Part shown: positions 1 to 6,163 of the stretch, piece by piece
How the letters are laid out: each line of letters begins with the position of its first letter
Numbering within the stretch: the first letter of the stretch is position 1
Source: Bryobacteraceae bacterium
GTDB lineage: Bacteria > Acidobacteriota > Terriglobia > Bryobacterales > Bryobacteraceae
Assembly: GCA_025350445.1 (NCBI GenBank)
Contig: JANXXV010000819.1
Coordinates: 1-8,121 of the forward strand
Length of the DNA: 8,121 bases
Direction of reading: 5' to 3'
The notes under the pieces: generated by a model
Database searches by the model: none
The model's input: only the letters and a program-made list of their open reading frames with translations
What the model was told of the DNA's origin: nothing
Made by a program: the position numbers and the translations under genes

Positions 1-957
1 CGTCCCGACGTCGATCTCGACGTCATGTTGCCGGGCCAAACACTCTTCCAATCGACGTCCAGAATTCTGGCTGGGCTCGAAACGGTCCTGGCGGATCAGC
101 AGCCCGGCATGGTTTTTGTACAGGGCGACACCACCACCACCTTCTGCGGCGCGCTCGGGGCGTTTTATCGCCAGATTCCAGTGGGCCACGTGGAAGCGGG
201 TCTGCGCACCGGCGATATGCTGGAGCCGTTCCCCGAAGAGATGAATCGCGTTCTCACCTCGCGGCTGGCATCGCTGCATTTCGCCGCGACCGGCGGCGCG
301 GCGCAGAATTTAATCGCGGAAGGCATAGATCCTGCTGCCATTTCCATTACCGGCAATACTTGTATCGACGCGGTGCTGCACGTGCGCGATGGCCTGGAGA
401 ACGGCTCGATGGTTTCCCGGGATTGGCCTGAACTGGATTCGGAGAAGAAGCTGCTGCTAGTGACGGCTCACCGTCGTGAAAGTTTCGGCGAAGGCTTTGA
501 GCAGATCTGCCTGGCGCTGGCGGAATTGGCGCGGCGACCGGATGTCCAGATCGTCTACCCCGTTCATCCGAATCCGAATGTCCAGGGTCCGGTGAACCGG
601 CATTTGCGTGATCTGGCAAACGTCCACCTCATCGAACCGCAAAGCTATGTTCCCTTCGTCGATCTGATGCGGCGCGCGCATATCCTGATTACGGATTCGG
701 GCGGAGTACAGGAAGAAGGCCCTTCGTTGGGCAAGCCGATCCTGGTAATGCGGGACAAAACCGAGCGTCCCGAGGCAGTGGAAGCGGGCACGGTGAAGCT
801 GGTGGGAACGGACCGCAACCGCATTGTTGCCGAGGCTTCGCGGCTGCTGGAAGACCACGAAGCGTACCTTTCCATGGCGCACGTTCACAACCCTTACGGC
901 GATGGGCATGCCAGCAGCCGTATTTTAGACGCAACCCGTTCATTCTTCAATAAATAG
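1..957 (+). CDS. wecB: UDP-N-acetylglucosamine 2-epimerase (non-hydrolysing), 5'-truncated by the window edge
   Basis: The enzyme interconverts UDP-GlcNAc and UDP-ManNAc in the cytoplasm, feeding ManNAc-type sugars into surface polysaccharides. The reading frame is open from base 1 (RPDVDLDV precedes the first ATG at 25, and reads like the family's usual text before the PGQ motif), so the true start lies upstream. The visible 318 residues lack roughly the first 50-60 of a normal 360-380 aa protein. Family signatures seen: QGDTTTT, GHVEAGLRTGD, EPFPEEMNR (the conserved acidic active-site region), TAHRRESFG (conserved His), HPNPNV, and the UDP-binding segment DSGGVQEEGPSLGKP near the C-terminus. 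These are complete and undamaged. The following gene starts 98 bp downstream on the same strand but has no obvious functional link. The family call is secure; the exact pathway cannot be told because the upstream neighbours are outside the window. Confidence 0.93.
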   Translation, partial: RPDVDLDVMLPGQTLFQSTSRILAGLETVLADQQPGMVFVQGDTTTTFCGALGAFYRQIPVGHVEAGLRTGDMLEPFPEEMNRVLTSRLASLHFAATGGAAQNLIAEGIDPAAISITGNTCIDAVLHVRDGLENGSMVSRDWPELDSEKKLLLVTAHRRESFGEGFEQICLALAELARRPDVQIVYPVHPNPNVQGPVNRHLRDLANVHLIEPQSYVPFVDLMRRAHILITDSGGVQEEGPSLGKPILVMRDKTERPEAVEAGTVKLVGTDRNRIVAEASRLLEDHEAYLSMAHVHNPYGDGHASSRILDATRSFFNK

Positions 958-1055
958 AGTTCTAAAATAAATTTGGAAACGGGCCGTTTGGGGCTTCTTT
1001 TCCTGCATCCGGAATTCGGCCCCTTTTATGATTTCAGCAGAAAGGGAGGTACGAG
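958..1055 (+). promoter_or_regulatory. Intergenic region with hairpins, possible weak promoter and a strong ribosome binding site
   Basis: This 98-bp AT-richer gap separates the epimerase from the AAA+ gene. It contains a perfect inverted repeat AAACGG-G-CCGTTT (977-989), then a larger stem described separately. TAAAAT at 963-968 resembles a -10 box but its best -35 partner (TTCATT, 939-944, 18-bp spacer) is poor, so promoter assignment is weak. AAGGGAGGT at 1042-1050 is a near-perfect Shine-Dalgarno sequence 5 bases before the ATG at 1056. It fixes that start codon and predicts strong translation of the AAA+ gene. Confidence 0.5.
990..1027 (+). terminator. Possible Rho-independent terminator after the epimerase gene
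   Basis: GGGGC (990-994) can pair with GCCCC (1019-1023), and the right arm is followed directly by TTTT (1024-1027). The loop is long (24 bases), which weakens the call; a wobble pair at 995/1018 could extend the stem by one. An adjacent hairpin at 977-989 might contribute. If real, it would separate transcription of the epimerase from the AAA+ gene. Confidence 0.35.
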
Positions 1056-2102
1056 ATGGATTTGAATGAATTGCCGGTCAGACGGACCCGGCGGCGGGTT
1101 GAATCGATTGCTGAGCCGCGGCCCGGTGGCCTGGCGAGTCTGCTGGCACAGAAAATTGTGGGGCAGCCTTCCGCAGTCGGGAAAATTGTACCCTATATTC
1201 AGATGTTCCAGGCAGGCCTTGCACCGGATGGAAGGCCGATCGGAATTTTCCTCCTGCTGGGACCGACGGGAACCGGAAAGACACGAACCGTGGAAGCGCT
1301 GGCCGAAGTGCTGCATGGAAGCGCCAAGAATGTTCTCAAGGTAGATTGCGGCGAGTTTCAAATGGAGCACGAAGTAGCGAAGCTGGTGGGCGCGCCCCCG
1401 GGCTATCTGGGGCATCGCGAGACTCACCCGATGCTGAGCCAGGCGAAGCTTGCCTCAGTGGCGAGCGAAAACAGCGCTGTCTCCATCGTCCTGTTCGATG
1501 AGATTGAAAAAGCCGCGCCATCGATGACGCGGTTGTTGCTGGGAGTGTTGGATAAGGCAACGCTACGCCTCGGCGATAACAATACGGTCAATTTCGAGAA
1601 GTCATTGATCTTTCTCACCAGCAACCTGGGAGCACGGGCGATGATGAAGCAATTGAGCCCCGGCTTCGGATTCGAGCCGCTCAGTGTGCACGACTCGAAG
1701 CACACCAGCGAACGGCTCGATCAGATTGCGCACTCGGCGGCACGGCGCCAATTTACGCCGGAATTCATGAACCGGATCGATGTCTCCATCACCTACGAAC
1801 CGTTGGGCCAGGAATCGTTGCAGTTGATTCTCGATCAGCATCTGGTGGAGCTTCAGACTCACATCCTGCACCGGTTGGGCTCGCGCGGCTTCCGCCTGCA
1901 TGTGCCGGCGGAGAGCCGCTTATTTTTGCTGAAGCGCGGGACCAGTGCCGAATATGGCGCCAGGGAGATCAAGCGCACGCTGCACCGGCATTTGACACAA
2001 CCCTTGTCGGCTATGATTGCCGATGGACGCATCGAACCAGGCGGTGCGGTGCATGCCGAGCTTTCCGGCGATAAAGCCGAACTGCTGCTGCGTGCCGCCT
2101 GA
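1056..2102 (+). CDS. Stand-alone ClpB/ClpC second-module-type AAA+ ATPase (single-ring unfoldase candidate)
   Basis: The 348-aa protein is one AAA+ module with its C-terminal small domain, closest in motif style to the D2 ring of Hsp100 proteins. Visible: Walker A GPTGTGKT (69-76), a GAPPGYLG segment with the GYLG substrate-threading pore loop (112-119), Walker B IVLFDEIEKA (144-153), sensor 1 TSN (188-190), arginine finger in FMNRID (R240) and sensor 2 in YGAREIKR (300-307). All catalytic positions are intact, so ATP-driven threading of proteins is expected. There is no N-terminal Clp domain, no D1 ring, no ClpB middle coiled coil and no ClpX zinc finger; only about 60 basic, Pro-containing residues precede the module. 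A GFGF tetrapeptide (203-206) falls where ClpC/ClpA carry the ClpP-docking loop. Start set by a strong ribosome site. Ends 8 bp from the convergent MPN gene. Substrate and partner are unknown; it is not ClpX, ClpB or ClpA proper. Confidence 0.85.
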   Translation: MDLNELPVRRTRRRVESIAEPRPGGLASLLAQKIVGQPSAVGKIVPYIQMFQAGLAPDGRPIGIFLLLGPTGTGKTRTVEALAEVLHGSAKNVLKVDCGEFQMEHEVAKLVGAPPGYLGHRETHPMLSQAKLASVASENSAVSIVLFDEIEKAAPSMTRLLLGVLDKATLRLGDNNTVNFEKSLIFLTSNLGARAMMKQLSPGFGFEPLSVHDSKHTSERLDQIAHSAARRQFTPEFMNRIDVSITYEPLGQESLQLILDQHLVELQTHILHRLGSRGFRLHVPAESRLFLLKRGTSAEYGAREIKRTLHRHLTQPLSAMIADGRIEPGGAVHAELSGDKAELLLRAA

Positions 2103-2110
2103 GGCGCCGG

Positions 2111-3280
2111 CTACTTCATGCGCCAGGTATAGGTCTCTACCACGCTGCGTTGCTCCTTCAAAAAGATTTCCAACTTGAATTGGATTTCCGGGGCAACGTG
2201 GCGATAGAGAACCGTTCCGTTCTGCAATTGAGGAACGTCCATCTGAACCGACTTGCTGTCAGCACCCTCGGAGATGGTGAGCAATCCGCGCCACCCGCCT
2301 TTCACGGCGAGCGACTGGCGGTCCCACTGGACTAAAATGTTATCGTCCACGCGGGAAGCGGTCAGGTTTACGGCGTAGGGGTCCGTGGACGATACGGCCC
2401 TGGTTTGCGTCATAGTGCCGGAATACTGGTAGCCGGCTACCACTCCGAACACCACCAACATCAGGGTGAAAATCGCCCAGCCGGCTCGCGACCGGCTGCG
2501 GACGGGCTCGGCCACATAGTCCGCGAACATTGGCTTCGTTTCGTAATCGTGGCGGAGGCCGGGAATTGGCTTCGTTTCGTAATTTGGCGCAACCGCCGCT
2601 TGCACCGCTTCCGGCTCGGGCTTCGGCTGAAACCGGGGCGCGGTTGGAACGGGGCGTCTTGGCGGGGAGTGGCGCAGCTCCGGCGGCTCCTCTTCGGGCT
2701 CCGCGGGGCTTGCCACCAAATCCTTCCGGCGGAAAGGGAATTCCAGGTAACTGGCCGCGCCTACAATGGTGCCGTTCGGTTCCTCAAAGAAGAAACCGGC
2801 CGTTCCCGCCTTGGTGGCGAAGGGCTTGACCACCAACGCGACGTGGAGCGGATCGGGGAAATATTCCCGAAAAAACTTAAGATCCCCATCGTCGAGGAAC
2901 AATCCATCGCGCGTGTGGCTGCGGTAGTAGCCCACGGTATAGAGGTCGCGGCCGGCTGAGGGATCGAACTGCGCCAGCGTCTTTCTCAGGTGCTGCAAAT
3001 CCTGCGTCGATAGGATGTAGGACGGTCCGAAGGAGTACTCGCAAGGAACGGGCTCAAAGTCGTCGATGCGGATATAGGTATGGCTGCCGACCGGATCGAT
3101 CCGCCCGAGCAGCACACCGCCGACCTCGGTTCCGCGCCGCCGCACGGCGCCGAAGCCACGCATGATCTCGACGTTCATCCGGTCGATGACATCGAAGGCA
3201 AGCTGAATAGTGAACGGTTTATCGGGAGGCTGCCATACGTAGTGCTCCCGCGGTGACTCATCTGGCACGATATCTTCCAT
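2111..3280 (-). CDS. Membrane-anchored MPN/JAB-domain protein with a degenerate JAMM site
   Basis: This 389-aa protein is not a named gene. Residues about 24-185 look like an MPN (JAB/Mov34) fold: helix, TEVGGVLLG (E52), a beta-rich stretch, then YYRSHT (118-123) with DGDLKFF (131-137). Aligned by eye to the JAMM pattern E...HxHP...SxxD, E52, H122 and D133 are kept, but the first His is R120, Pro is T123 and Ser is D130. Metal-dependent isopeptidase activity is therefore doubtful. Residues about 190-264 are Pro/Glu/Arg-rich with a duplicated YETKP motif. A single transmembrane helix (about 266-284, WAIFTLMLVVFGVVAG) is followed by about 100 residues that look beta-rich. With no signal peptide, the MPN domain is probably cytoplasmic and the C-terminal domain outside. 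ATG chosen as the first in frame; no clear Shine-Dalgarno. Converges with the AAA+ gene and diverges from rsmI. Confidence 0.75.
   Translation of the reverse strand: MEDIVPDESPREHYVWQPPDKPFTIQLAFDVIDRMNVEIMRGFGAVRRRGTEVGGVLLGRIDPVGSHTYIRIDDFEPVPCEYSFGPSYILSTQDLQHLRKTLAQFDPSAGRDLYTVGYYRSHTRDGLFLDDGDLKFFREYFPDPLHVALVVKPFATKAGTAGFFFEEPNGTIVGAASYLEFPFRRKDLVASPAEPEEEPPELRHSPPRRPVPTAPRFQPKPEPEAVQAAVAPNYETKPIPGLRHDYETKPMFADYVAEPVRSRSRAGWAIFTLMLVVFGVVAGYQYSGTMTQTRAVSSTDPYAVNLTASRVDDNILVQWDRQSLAVKGGWRGLLTISEGADSKSVQMDVPQLQNGTVLYRHVAPEIQFKLEIFLKEQRSVVETYTWRMK
2529..2583 (-). repeat. Two identical 19-bp direct repeats inside the MPN gene
   Basis: ATTGGCTTCGTTTCGTAAT occurs at 2529-2547 and again, base for base, at 2565-2583, with an offset of 36 bp (12 codons). 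On the coding strand each copy encodes YETKP, at residues 234-238 and 246-250, in the linker before the membrane helix. Identity at the third codon positions suggests a recent 36-bp duplication or selection for the peptide motif. Confidence 0.9.
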
Positions 3281-3325
3281 CGTAGTCTGGCGTCTTGGAC
3301 AAACTCAACTGTACGATACTGGGCT
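3281..3325. promoter_or_regulatory. rsmI: Short divergent intergenic region between the MPN gene and rsmI
   Basis: Only 45 bp separate the two divergent start codons, so promoters for both genes must lie here or reach into the coding sequences. On the + strand TACGAT (3312-3317) is a possible -10 box that would place a transcript start about 7-9 bases downstream, at or next to the rsmI GTG. The nearest -35-like TTGGAC (3295-3300) is only 11 bp away, too close. Neither gene has a recognisable Shine-Dalgarno sequence in this stretch. Confidence 0.3.
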
Positions 3326-4153
3326 GTGGTGATTGGCAAACTTTATCTGGTGGCGACCCCGATCGGCAATCTGGAGGATATTACCTTCCGCGCGGTAAGA
3401 GTGTTGAAGGAAGCGGACCTGATTGCGTGCGAGGACACGCGCCACACGCGCGGCTTATTGGACCACTACGGGATCGACCGGCCCGCCATCAGCTATCACG
3501 AGCACAACGAAGCCGGCAGGACTCCGGATCTGATTGAGCGTCTGAAGGGCGGCCAGAACATCGCTATGGTATCCGATGCGGGGACGCCGCTGATTTCAGA
3601 CCCCGGTTACCGGCTGGTGAACCAGGCGCTGGCCGAAGGGATTGTGGTGGTGCCCATTCCGGGGCCGTCGGCTATTTTGGCGGCTCTGACCGCCTCCGGG
3701 CTACCGACGGACGCGTTCCATTTTGGCGGGTTCCTGCCGGCCAGGACGTCACAGCGGCGGAAGGCGTTGGAAGCAGTTCGCGAGTTCGAATGTTCGCTGG
3801 TGTTTTACGAAACGCCGCACCGGATTCTGGAGGCGCTGGAAGACGTGGCGGCGGTGCTTGGGGGCCGGCCCATTGTGCTGACCCGCGAGCTGACCAAGTT
3901 GCACGAAGAGTTTCTGCGCGGGACCGCGGCCGAGGTGCTGGCGAGACTGCGGGAGCGGCCATCGATCAAAGGCGAGATGACGCTGGTGATTGGGAAACCG
4001 GTTTTTGCGGCCACCTCGGGGGTGGCGATTCCGGAGGCGGTGAACGCGCTGATTCAGGGCGGGATGGCGCGGATGGACGCGATGAAAACGGTGGCGCGGG
4101 AGCGTGGGTTGTCGAAGCGCGAAGTTTATGCGGCGCTGGAAGAGAGCTATTGA
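3326..4153 (+). CDS. rsmI: 16S rRNA (cytidine1402-2'-O)-methyltransferase
   Basis: RsmI transfers a methyl group from SAM to the ribose of C1402 in the decoding centre of the 30S subunit; RsmH methylates the base of the same nucleotide. The 275-aa length is typical. Signatures of the tetrapyrrole-methylase fold are complete: LYLVATPIGNLEDITFRA at the N-terminus, ACEDTRHTR (34-42), VSDAGTPLISDPG (80s-90s), PIPGPSAILAAL, FHFGGFLPA, FYETPHR, LTRELTKLHEE and KGEMTLVIG. The C-terminal helical tail ending KREVYAAL is also typical. The start is GTG at 3326 with another GTG immediately after it at 3329; either would do, since the conserved sequence begins within five residues. There is no clear ribosome site, so a leaderless or short-leader mRNA is possible. 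The stop overlaps the end of the convergent methyltransferase gene by 7 bp. Not part of the pilus operon. Confidence 0.95.
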   Translation: MVIGKLYLVATPIGNLEDITFRAVRVLKEADLIACEDTRHTRGLLDHYGIDRPAISYHEHNEAGRTPDLIERLKGGQNIAMVSDAGTPLISDPGYRLVNQALAEGIVVVPIPGPSAILAALTASGLPTDAFHFGGFLPARTSQRRKALEAVREFECSLVFYETPHRILEALEDVAAVLGGRPIVLTRELTKLHEEFLRGTAAEVLARLRERPSIKGEMTLVIGKPVFAATSGVAIPEAVNALIQGGMARMDAMKTVARERGLSKREVYAALEESY

Positions 4154-4914
4154 TCCCAGACGTAGAACGGCAGCGGCTCACTCGTCTTTTGGCAGCGGAA
4201 CGCGATGCGGGAATCCCACTCCGCGATCACGGACGGTTCGAAGCCGTGCGAGCGGATCATCTGTTCCAGGCACAACCGTGTGGGCGACCACCAGTTGGTG
4301 GGATCGTTGTTCAATTCCCCGCCCGGAAAGAATACGGCCAGCGGGATCTTTTGTAGCAGCTCTTCAATTTCGGGAGACGTGAACAATTTGCCATCTATCT
4401 CAAAGCCGCGCTGGGTTACGTGCGATTCCAGGTACATTTCACCGCGGCACACGGATCGCAGACGCTGAAGCGCGAGCAGCGGGTGGCGCAGGTGGTAGAT
4501 GACCCCCAGGAAAAGCACGATGTCGAACTCGCCGATGGCGGCGGGCGAGAGATCGTATACCGAACCGAAGCGATGTTCCACGTTGGAGTTCAGCAGTTTT
4601 TTCGCGGTGGCAAAGCCGGTGTGTTCGGGGCGCAGATGATCGTAGGCGAGCACGTAGGAGGCACCCCGGCGCTCGGCTTCGAAACTGAAGAAGCCGTCGT
4701 AGGCGCCGACGTCGAGCACCCGCTTTCCGGACAGGTCCTCCGGCAATTCAAGCAACTTCGCCTTGCGGGGTGTGTCTTCGGTGCCCGGCGTAATCACACC
4801 CGGCGCGATTTCAATACGATGGAACCATTTCCGTTTGCCGATCTCTTCCAGTAGAGAATCTTGTTCTAACGTGTCCAAGATATGTAGTATCCCATGCGCG
4901 TTAGAACGGTCCAC
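4147..4914 (-). CDS. CmoB-family (DUF1698, Methyltransf_9) SAM-dependent methyltransferase
   Basis: With the GTG at 4914 the protein is 255 aa. It shows the class I SAM-binding motif VLDVGAYDGFFSFEA (66-80), an acidic strand-2 end in AYD (D92), and family-specific text: KWFHRIEIAPGVITPG (29-44), LFLGVIYHLRHPL (134-146), MYLESHV, and FFPGGELNNDPTNWWSPT (195-212). These resemble the core of CmoB, which carboxymethylates tRNA wobble uridine using carboxy-SAM. The protein is shorter than E. coli CmoB (about 320 aa) and no cmoA is nearby, so the substrate is open; homologues also act in glycan or small-molecule methylation. The reading frame stays open up to 5205, but that Arg/Pro-rich extension is an out-of-frame shadow of the prepilin gene. 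GTG 4914 overlaps the upstream stop by 14 bp; TTG at 4878 is an alternative. Neither has a good ribosome site, so translational coupling is likely. Confidence 0.85.
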   Translation of the reverse strand: MDRSNAHGILHILDTLEQDSLLEEIGKRKWFHRIEIAPGVITPGTEDTPRKAKLLELPEDLSGKRVLDVGAYDGFFSFEAERRGASYVLAYDHLRPEHTGFATAKKLLNSNVEHRFGSVYDLSPAAIGEFDIVLFLGVIYHLRHPLLALQRLRSVCRGEMYLESHVTQRGFEIDGKLFTSPEIEELLQKIPLAVFFPGGELNNDPTNWWSPTRLCLEQMIRSHGFEPSVIAEWDSRIAFRCQKTSEPLPFYVWDQ

Positions 4915-6163
4915 GGTGCGGCGGTTGCGGACCGGGGTAGGGGGTGGGGAAGCCCGGCAATTGCGGGTTGGCGTTCTGGTTGGGATTGGTATTGGGAGGC
5001 GTGACCGGGGGAGGAGGCGCGGAACCGATGGACGGGCCGGCCGTGATGAATCCGCCGGAACCACCGCTTGAACCTGAAGTCGGGGTGGCGGTGGTCGTAT
5101 TCGAGGTCGTGTTCGTAGTCTGGTTCGTATTTTGATTCTGGTTCTGGCCCTGAGTCTGGCCTTGCCCGAACGCTCCGAAGCCGGTAAGCGGGCTCGGCAC
5201 TCCACCCTGATTCTGTTGCTTCGGCTGCGATCCGTCCATCACCTCGCCCAGCGCGCCGCGCATCAGCCGCTTGTCGGCTTTAAGTTCGTAGACGAATTCC
5301 CACTCGTTATACTTCTGGCGTTCATTGTAGAGTTTGATGCTGGGCATCTCGATCTTGCTGGCAACTCCGGCGATGCACGTCCCGGCAGGGCAACTGAGCG
5401 GTGTGCCGACGTTGAGCCCCGGCTGATTGGGCCCTTGGCGGGGCGAGGTCAGGATCTTGCCGATCAAATCGATTGCCTGATTGCTGGGCGCGCCGGGCTG
5501 TCCAGGCTGTCCGGGCTGTCCGGGTTGTCCGAGTTGTCCGAACCCACCGCCGCCGAAGGGCGTGGCCGCATTAGTGGGATAGGTGGGTTGTTGACCCGGC
5601 TGCTGCTGGCCCTGCTGTCCGGGCTGCTGGAAATTTGCTTCTCCTGGAAGCGGCGGCAAAGGCGGCAGCGCGTTGGGGTCGGTTGGCGCCCCCGTACCCG
5701 GAGCCTGATCGCTGGCCCTGCGCCGCAGTGCGACATTGACACCGCCTGAATCCGGCGCATTGCTGCCGCCAACAGAAGCGCCTTCGGTGACAAACGTATT
5801 GACGTTCTCTTTCTTCTCGTCTTTCTTCTTGATCGCTGAATCCGTTAGCGCAAGGCCGTTGGTGTGAATCAGCCGCCACTCGTCTTTTCCGGACATGGGA
5901 TCGGTGTAGCGTTTGCGGAGATAGCGGATCTCTCCGGTCTTCTCCAGCTCATCCATCGACTGGGGGAACTTCTTGTTCTTCGTATAGTAGAGCTGCACGG
6001 CGCGCTTGTACTGTTCGCCGCGTTCGATCAACATCTGCTCTTTGTTGCGCTGCGCTTCAAACGCCGCGCGCGGCAGTTGGATGTACAAGGAGATGGCAAG
6101 CGCCGCCGCCAGGGCGAAGACAAGCAGCAGCGCGAAGCCCGACTCTGGATTGCGGCGTCTCAA
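4901..6163 (-). CDS. Long prepilin/pseudopilin-like protein with low-complexity C-terminal half
   Basis: The 420-aa product starts like a type IV prepilin: basic leader MRRRNPESG, cleavage-type G9-F10, then a hydrophobic helix (10-30). Position +5 after the cleavage site is Leu, not the usual Glu, a feature shared with GspK-type minor pseudopilins. Residues 36-105 resemble GspG-like pseudopilins (YKRAVQLYYTKNKKFPQSMDELE; RYTDPMSGKDEWRLIH). From about 125 the chain is Pro/Gly/Gln-rich, including a GQP repeat (209-226). A second ordered block (about 228-312) holds C258 and C263 (C-x4-C) and KYNEWEFVYELK, followed by Asn/Gln/Thr, Gly/Ser and Pro-rich stretches to the end. The start is TTG at 6163, supported by GGAGGAG eight bases upstream, and it overlaps the previous stop as TTGA. 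It occupies the slot where pilQ often follows pilP. Probably exported and assembled by the encoded pilus/type II machinery; exact role unknown. Confidence 0.8.
   Translation of the reverse strand: MRRRNPESGFALLLVFALAAALAISLYIQLPRAAFEAQRNKEQMLIERGEQYKRAVQLYYTKNKKFPQSMDELEKTGEIRYLRKRYTDPMSGKDEWRLIHTNGLALTDSAIKKKDEKKENVNTFVTEGASVGGSNAPDSGGVNVALRRRASDQAPGTGAPTDPNALPPLPPLPGEANFQQPGQQGQQQPGQQPTYPTNAATPFGGGGFGQLGQPGQPGQPGQPGAPSNQAIDLIGKILTSPRQGPNQPGLNVGTPLSCPAGTCIAGVASKIEMPSIKLYNERQKYNEWEFVYELKADKRLMRGALGEVMDGSQPKQQNQGGVPSPLTGFGAFGQGQTQGQNQNQNTNQTTNTTSNTTTATPTSGSSGGSGGFITAGPSIGSAPPPPVTPPNTNPNQNANPQLPGFPTPYPGPQPPHRGPF
5496..5540 (-). repeat. Five tandem 9-bp units encoding collagen-like Gly-Gln-Pro/Leu repeats
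   Basis: On the + strand the units read GGCTGTCCA, GGCTGTCCG, GGCTGTCCG, GGTTGTCCG and AGTTGTCCG. They lie inside the prepilin-like gene and encode GQPGQPGQPGQP-type sequence around residues 209-223. Short in-frame units of this sort can change copy number by slippage without breaking the frame. Confidence 0.88.

Noticed and set aside
2103..2110. GGCGCC palindrome between the AAA+ and MPN stops as a terminator
   Set aside because: Only six bases with no loop and no T-tract; too short to form a hairpin.
2405..2959. 184-codon + strand frame within the MPN gene
   Set aside because: It is antisense to a gene with a recognisable MPN domain and membrane helix; its Arg-rich composition is typical of the antisense frame of GC-rich coding DNA.
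3790..4356. 188-codon + strand frame running from rsmI into the methyltransferase gene
   Set aside because: It is a Gly/Arg/Asp-rich alternative frame crossing two well-supported convergent genes.
4915..5205. N-terminal extension of the methyltransferase frame up to an ATG at 5205
   Set aside because: The 97 added residues are Arg/Pro-rich and are the frame-shifted shadow of the prepilin gene's Asn/Gln/Thr-rich tract. The methyltransferase similarity begins only around residue 25 of the shorter version.
5496..5540. CRISPR-like short repeats
   Set aside because: The units are 9 bp, directly adjacent, without spacers, and in frame with a coding sequence.
5132..5749. 205-codon open frame on the + strand
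   Set aside because: It lies wholly antisense to the prepilin-like gene, and its Leu/Ser-Gly-Leu repeats simply reflect the 9-bp tandem repeat on the other strand. No domain is recognisable.
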